Shown one piece after another: positions 61,169 through 64,000 of a stretch of DNA of 64,000 nucleotides (the stretch's first letter is position 1; every line of letters begins with the position of its first letter). Origin of the DNA: Lysinibacillus mangiferihumi (lineage in GTDB: Bacteria; Bacillota; Bacilli; Bacillales_A; Planococcaceae); contig NZ_PYWM01000014.1 in assembly GCF_003049665.1 (NCBI RefSeq), forward strand, positions 1 to 64,000, in the 5' to 3' direction. A program made the position numbers and the translations under genes. The notes beneath the pieces are model-generated. The model saw only the letters and a program-made list of their open reading frames with translations, searched no databases and was not told where the DNA came from.

Positions 61169-61396
61169 ATGAACTCAAATTTACAATTAGATGCAAAAGG
61201 TTTATCTTGTCCAATGCCTATCGTGAAAACGAAAAAGGCGATGGATACACTAGCTACAGGTGAGATTTTGGAAGTACAAGTAACTGATAAAGGGGCTTTA
61301 GCGGATATCCCTGCATGGGCAAATGCAGGTGGTCACACGATTTTAGATAAATCGGAAGACGCGGGCGTCATTACATTCTTTATTCAAAAAGCGTAA
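61169..61396 (+). CDS. TusA-type sulfur carrier (YrkI-like)
   Basis: 75 residues, AAAGGAG. LQLDAKGLSCPMPIVKTKKAM shows the Cys-Pro-x-Pro motif of TusA (written in part: KGLSCPMPIVKTKKAM). Its first 60 residues are very close to the TusA part of the 58868 gene, so one is a duplicate of the other. Carries sulfur as persulfide. Confidence 0.92.
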   Translation: MNSNLQLDAKGLSCPMPIVKTKKAMDTLATGEILEVQVTDKGALADIPAWANAGGHTILDKSEDAGVITFFIQKA

Positions 61397-61540
61397 TAGG
61401 GTGGGTGAGTGTTCAAGCGAGGACACTCACCTTTCAACTTCATTCTACAATGCATTTTGCCGAATGCGGTAATAGCTTTGGTGAACTTAGCTTTTGCGTT
61501 AAGGAACAAGGTGTAAACGACTTGAAAGAAGGAAAAATAG

Positions 61541-62317
61541 ATGGATATAACATGGGTTATTACGATATTTTTAATCGGCTTTGTAGGATCTTATATTTCA
61601 GGTATGCTTGGTATTGGAGGCTCGATTATTAAATATCCAATGCTATTATATATTCCACCTTTACTAGGATTTACTGCATTCACAGCACATGAAGTATCAG
61701 GTATTAGTGCTGTACAAGTGTTTTTCGCTTCGATTGCAGGGGTATGGGCATATCGTAAAGGTGGCTATCTAAACAAATCACTGATTATTTATATGGGTGG
61801 GGCAATTTTAGCAGGTAGCTTTGTCGGTAGCTTTGGTTCCCAATATTTATCGGAGGCAGGCGTTAATATAGTTTATGGGATTTTGGCGCTTATAGCGGCA
61901 ATTATGATGTTTATTCCTAAAAAGCAAATTGACGATAAGCCAATGAATGATGTTACTTTTAATAAGCCCGTAGCGGTAATTTTAGCATTCATCGTTGGTA
62001 TTGGTTCTGGTATCGTAGGAGCAGCAGGTGGTTTCCTACTTGTACCGATTATGCTTGTTGTACTAAGAATTCCAACGCGTATGACGATTGCTACAAGTTT
62101 AGCCATTACTTTTATCTCTTCCATTGGGGGAACAATAGGAAAGCTAATGACGGGGCAAGTTGATTATTATCCAGCAGCCATCATGATTGTGGCAAGTTTA
62201 ATAGCAGCGCCATTAGGAGCAAAAGCAGGGAAAAGTATGAATACGAAAGTATTACAAGGGATATTAGCTGTCTTGATTTTAGCAACGGCTATTAAAATTT
62301 GGATGGATATTTTATAG
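61541..62317 (+). CDS. TauE/SafE-family sulfite exporter (YrkJ-like)
   Basis: 258 residues with eight membrane segments. [20 protein letters not shown] and [20 protein letters not shown] are the two inverted family repeats with the GIGG/GAAGG motifs. Expected to export sulfite or thiosulfate made by the persulfide dioxygenase. Last membrane component of the cluster. Confidence 0.92.
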   Translation: MDITWVITIFLIGFVGSYISGMLGIGGSIIKYPMLLYIPPLLGFTAFTAHEVSGISAVQVFFASIAGVWAYRKGGYLNKSLIIYMGGAILAGSFVGSFGSQYLSEAGVNIVYGILALIAAIMMFIPKKQIDDKPMNDVTFNKPVAVILAFIVGIGSGIVGAAGGFLLVPIMLVVLRIPTRMTIATSLAITFISSIGGTIGKLMTGQVDYYPAAIMIVASLIAAPLGAKAGKSMNTKVLQGILAVLILATAIKIWMDIL

Positions 62318-62327
62318 GAGGATAACA

Positions 62328-63035
62328 ATGAAAATAGAAGTGTTTTCAGACTTCTCATGCCCATTTTGCTATATAGGGAAGAGAGAGTTAGAGCGAGCAA
62401 TAAAAGAGGCTGGATATACTGATCAAGTAGAGATAGAGTACAAATCCTATCAAATTGATCCTGATGCACCAAAAGAGCTTGGGCAAAGTTTTTATGAACA
62501 TTTGATGGCTCAGCAAAACGTAACACGTCAAGAAGCTGAACAAATGACGGTTGGTATTACAGAACGAGCGAAAGAAGTTGGCCTCACATATCAATTTGCT
62601 GAGATGAAAAAAGTGCATACGGAGAAAGCCCACCGCTTGGCAAAATGGACGAAGCAATTTGGGAAAGAAGCCGCTTATATAGAAGCGTTAATGGCTGCCT
62701 ACTTAATGGAGGGTCAAGATTTAAATGATGATGCCATGTTGCTAGCGGTTATTAAAGAGCTGAGCTTAGATGTTGCCGAAGCACAACAAGTACTGAATAC
62801 AAGTGAAGCTTTTAAGGAAGAATTAGATAAAGATCGCTACGATGCACAACAGATTGGGGTACAAAGCGTACCATTCTTTGTTTTTGAAAATCGTTACGGT
62901 ATTAAAGGTGCTGAGCCGAATGAAGTATTCGTACGTACATTGCATCAAGCTGCGGAAATTGCAGGTATTAAACCTACTTTAAATATGGTTGGTAATGGCG
63001 ATGCTTCTTGTGCGGATGGTGCATGTAAATTATAA
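62328..63035 (+). CDS. DsbA/FrnE-like thioredoxin-fold oxidoreductase
   Basis: 235 residues. N-terminal FSDFSCPFCYIGKRELERAI has a CPFC active site of the FrnE/DsbA-like (PF01323) family; the long helical insert and closing VQSVPFFVFENRYGIKGAEP are typical. No signal peptide, so cytoplasmic. Probably reduces or isomerises disulfides or persulfides in the same pathway. Two Cys at the end (ASCADGACKL) are unusual and may be extra thiols. AGGAGG ribosome site overlaps the TauE gene end. Confidence 0.9.
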   Translation: MKIEVFSDFSCPFCYIGKRELERAIKEAGYTDQVEIEYKSYQIDPDAPKELGQSFYEHLMAQQNVTRQEAEQMTVGITERAKEVGLTYQFAEMKKVHTEKAHRLAKWTKQFGKEAAYIEALMAAYLMEGQDLNDDAMLLAVIKELSLDVAEAQQVLNTSEAFKEELDKDRYDAQQIGVQSVPFFVFENRYGIKGAEPNEVFVRTLHQAAEIAGIKPTLNMVGNGDASCADGACKL

Positions 63036-63066
63036 GTGCATCATCATACGCTGTTGCACAAAAGTG

Positions 63067-63106
63067 AAAAAGTGTTAGATTGACTGAGGTCAATCTAACA
63101 CTTTTT
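63067..63106. terminator. Conserved hairpin terminator, copy 5
   Basis: Arms AAAAAGTGTTAGATTGA (63067-63083) and complement (63090-63106), loop CTGAGG, T6. Ends the sulfur operon. Confidence 0.88.
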
Positions 63107-63110
63107 TGCT

Positions 63111-63480
63111 ATGTCGTTGTTGTCCGCTTCGGCGGTGCTTTCCGCTTAGCACAGTAAGCCGCAACCCTCGCTAACGCGCAGGTTAGTTGCGTCTTACGCT
63201 GTGTGCGTTCCCGCTGGAGTCACCGCCTTCGCTACCAACAACTAGTGAACCCTTCTAATTTTTTATTTATTGCAAAAGCAAGAATAGCTAAGTACTCCAT
63301 ATAGCAAAAATTTATGGACACCTTTCCTCTGTTCCTTAAATTTTTTTAGTTATGTCCCATCCTCTTTTTTTGCTATGTCGTTGTTGTCCGCTTCGGCGGT
63401 GCTTTCCGCTTAGCACAGTAAGCCGCAACCCTCTGCTTGCGCATGGAAAGCTTGCGCCATACGTTTTAGGCGTTCTGAGC
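63111..63480. repeat. Composite intergenic repeat, copies 2 and 3
   Basis: 63111-63240 and 63369-63480 repeat the head tgttgtccgcttcggcggtg and cagtaagccgcaaccctc nearly unchanged from 5483; 63308-63362 repeats the tail seen at 5565-5622 (aaatttatggacacctttc, ctgttccttaaatttttt). Long imperfect palindromes form within (taagccgcaac ... gttgcgtctta). No coding potential; the block directly follows a conserved terminator, as at 5441. Confidence 0.75.
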
Positions 63481-63678
63481 AGGAGTCGCCACTGAACGCT
63501 AGCATTATTCCTCGCGAACAATATGCCACAAAGCAAGCCGTTGGTTTTTGTCCAATAGTGTTAGCAGATAAAAGTTGAAACTACAAGGGGTATTAAGCAT
63601 TGTTTCTGTTGTTATAGTACAAATGTTTATGTATATTAATTCCATTTTTATCGGCTTTATGGTTCTAAAATTGCGAAG

Positions 63679-63721
63679 TGTGAGAAAAATCACATCCTGC
63701 CATAAATTATCTTGCTAGAAT
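63679..63721 (+). promoter_or_regulatory. Fnr-activated promoter of the cytochrome-like gene
   Basis: Perfect Fnr box TGTGAGAAAAATCACA (63679-63694). A -10 TAGAAT (63716-63721) would give a start near 63728, putting the box centre at -41.5, the classic class II activator position. No good -35 is needed. Implies anaerobic activation. Confidence 0.8.
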
Positions 63722-63751
63722 AAAATTAACATACAAAGGGGGGTATTAGTG

Positions 63752-64000
63752 ATGAAGAAAATGACAACTGGTATAGCAGGAACAATCTTAATAGCTGCTA
63801 CTCTTTTTGTTGGAGCAGCCATTAGTGACAAAATATTAGGTGACGCCAATGGTGAGACGAACGAAGCGGCGGTTAAAACACAAATACCAACGACGGCAAA
63901 TTCACAAAAAGTCGTCTACGCTCCACCAAGTATCGAAGAAGTACCGGATGGACCGATGAAAGAAGCGATTTTATATGGTTATGAACTGGTAAATAATACG
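63752..64000 (+). CDS. Probable exported c-type cytochrome, 5' part only (runs off the window)
   Basis: 83 codons in frame to the window end, starting MKKMTTGIAGTILIAATLF with a signal or membrane-anchor segment about 5-24, a linker rich in N, T and A, and then PPSIEEVPDGPMKEAILYGY ELVNNT. The pattern GPxKEAIxYGxELVNNT is like the N-terminus of diheme c-type cytochromes of the TsdA/thiosulfate-dehydrogenase-like group, just before their first CxxCH. No heme motif is inside the window, so the identity is tentative. Fnr box upstream. Follows a persulfide/thiosulfate operon. Confidence 0.6.
   Translation, partial: MKKMTTGIAGTILIAATLFVGAAISDKILGDANGETNEAAVKTQIPTTANSQKVVYAPPSIEEVPDGPMKEAILYGYELVNNT

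Overview
The window comes from a low-GC, spore-forming Gram-positive bacterium of the Bacillaceae, most likely Lysinibacillus or a close relative. Evidence: AGGAGG-type ribosome sites with many TTG/GTG starts, Fur, Zur, NsrR, CstR and Fnr boxes of Bacillus type, T-box and S-box leaders, bacillithiol-type enzymes (FosB, YfiT), a BclB-type exosporium protein, and orthologues of B. subtilis VmlR, YciC, BpsA/YpbQ, CitST and YrkD-J. I see no rRNA, tRNA, phage, IS element or CRISPR array. The genus is inferred from general gene content, not from a marker gene.

Layout. 0-5 kb: a MerR regulator diverges from an acetyltransferase-MATE efflux pair across a 19-bp-spaced MerR-type promoter; then a YvyF-like and a DUF2225 zinc protein and a HAD phosphatase. 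5.4-9.9 kb: a SAM riboswitch controls a lone cyclase-family hydrolase, followed by a decayed segmental duplication with two DUF1540 genes and two gene remnants. 9.9-13.6 kb: SIMPL, DUF1805, a polysaccharide deacetylase and a putative metalloprotease. 13.6-17.3 kb: a citrate-type transporter with its CitS/CitT two-component system. 17.5-26.7 kb: a DNA glycosylase, vmlR behind an attenuator, lipoproteins and small enzymes. 25.9-31.8 kb: AraC regulator, tandem repeats, two Fur boxes and a catecholate-siderophore uptake operon ending in an esterase.

33.6-38.3 kb is a putative spore-surface cluster (BclB-like protein, Cys-rich protein, coiled-coil proteins). 38.5-40.1 kb holds a Zur-controlled zinc-free L33 and the YciC metallochaperone. 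40.4-42 kb is the alkylpyrone pair bpsA-ypbQ. 42-46.8 kb: an RsgA-type GTPase behind a leader-peptide attenuator, fosB, a HAD enzyme and a short MetRS behind a Met T-box. 46.9-49 kb: leuA behind a Leu T-box. 49-56 kb: HAD enzyme, chemoreceptor and small accessory genes including a YdeI-like pseudogene. 55.8-57.6 kb: nsrR and hmp. 57.8-63 kb: a persulfide/sulfane-sulfur detoxification operon under CstR with three operator-like sites. The window ends in a cytochrome-like gene with a well-placed Fnr box.

Themes: defence against translation inhibitors and fosfomycin (VmlR, FosB, RsgA-type GTPase, second-type MetRS), metal starvation, and reactive nitrogen and sulfur. Intergenic space carries several repeat families: a 17-bp-arm hairpin terminator in five near-identical copies, AAGCCGC-core hairpins, a longer composite repeat, and a roughly 22-bp motif next to stop codons. 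The most interesting items are the two leader-peptide or attenuator systems (vmlR and the RsgA-type gene), the S-box before a cyclase, and the spore-surface cluster.
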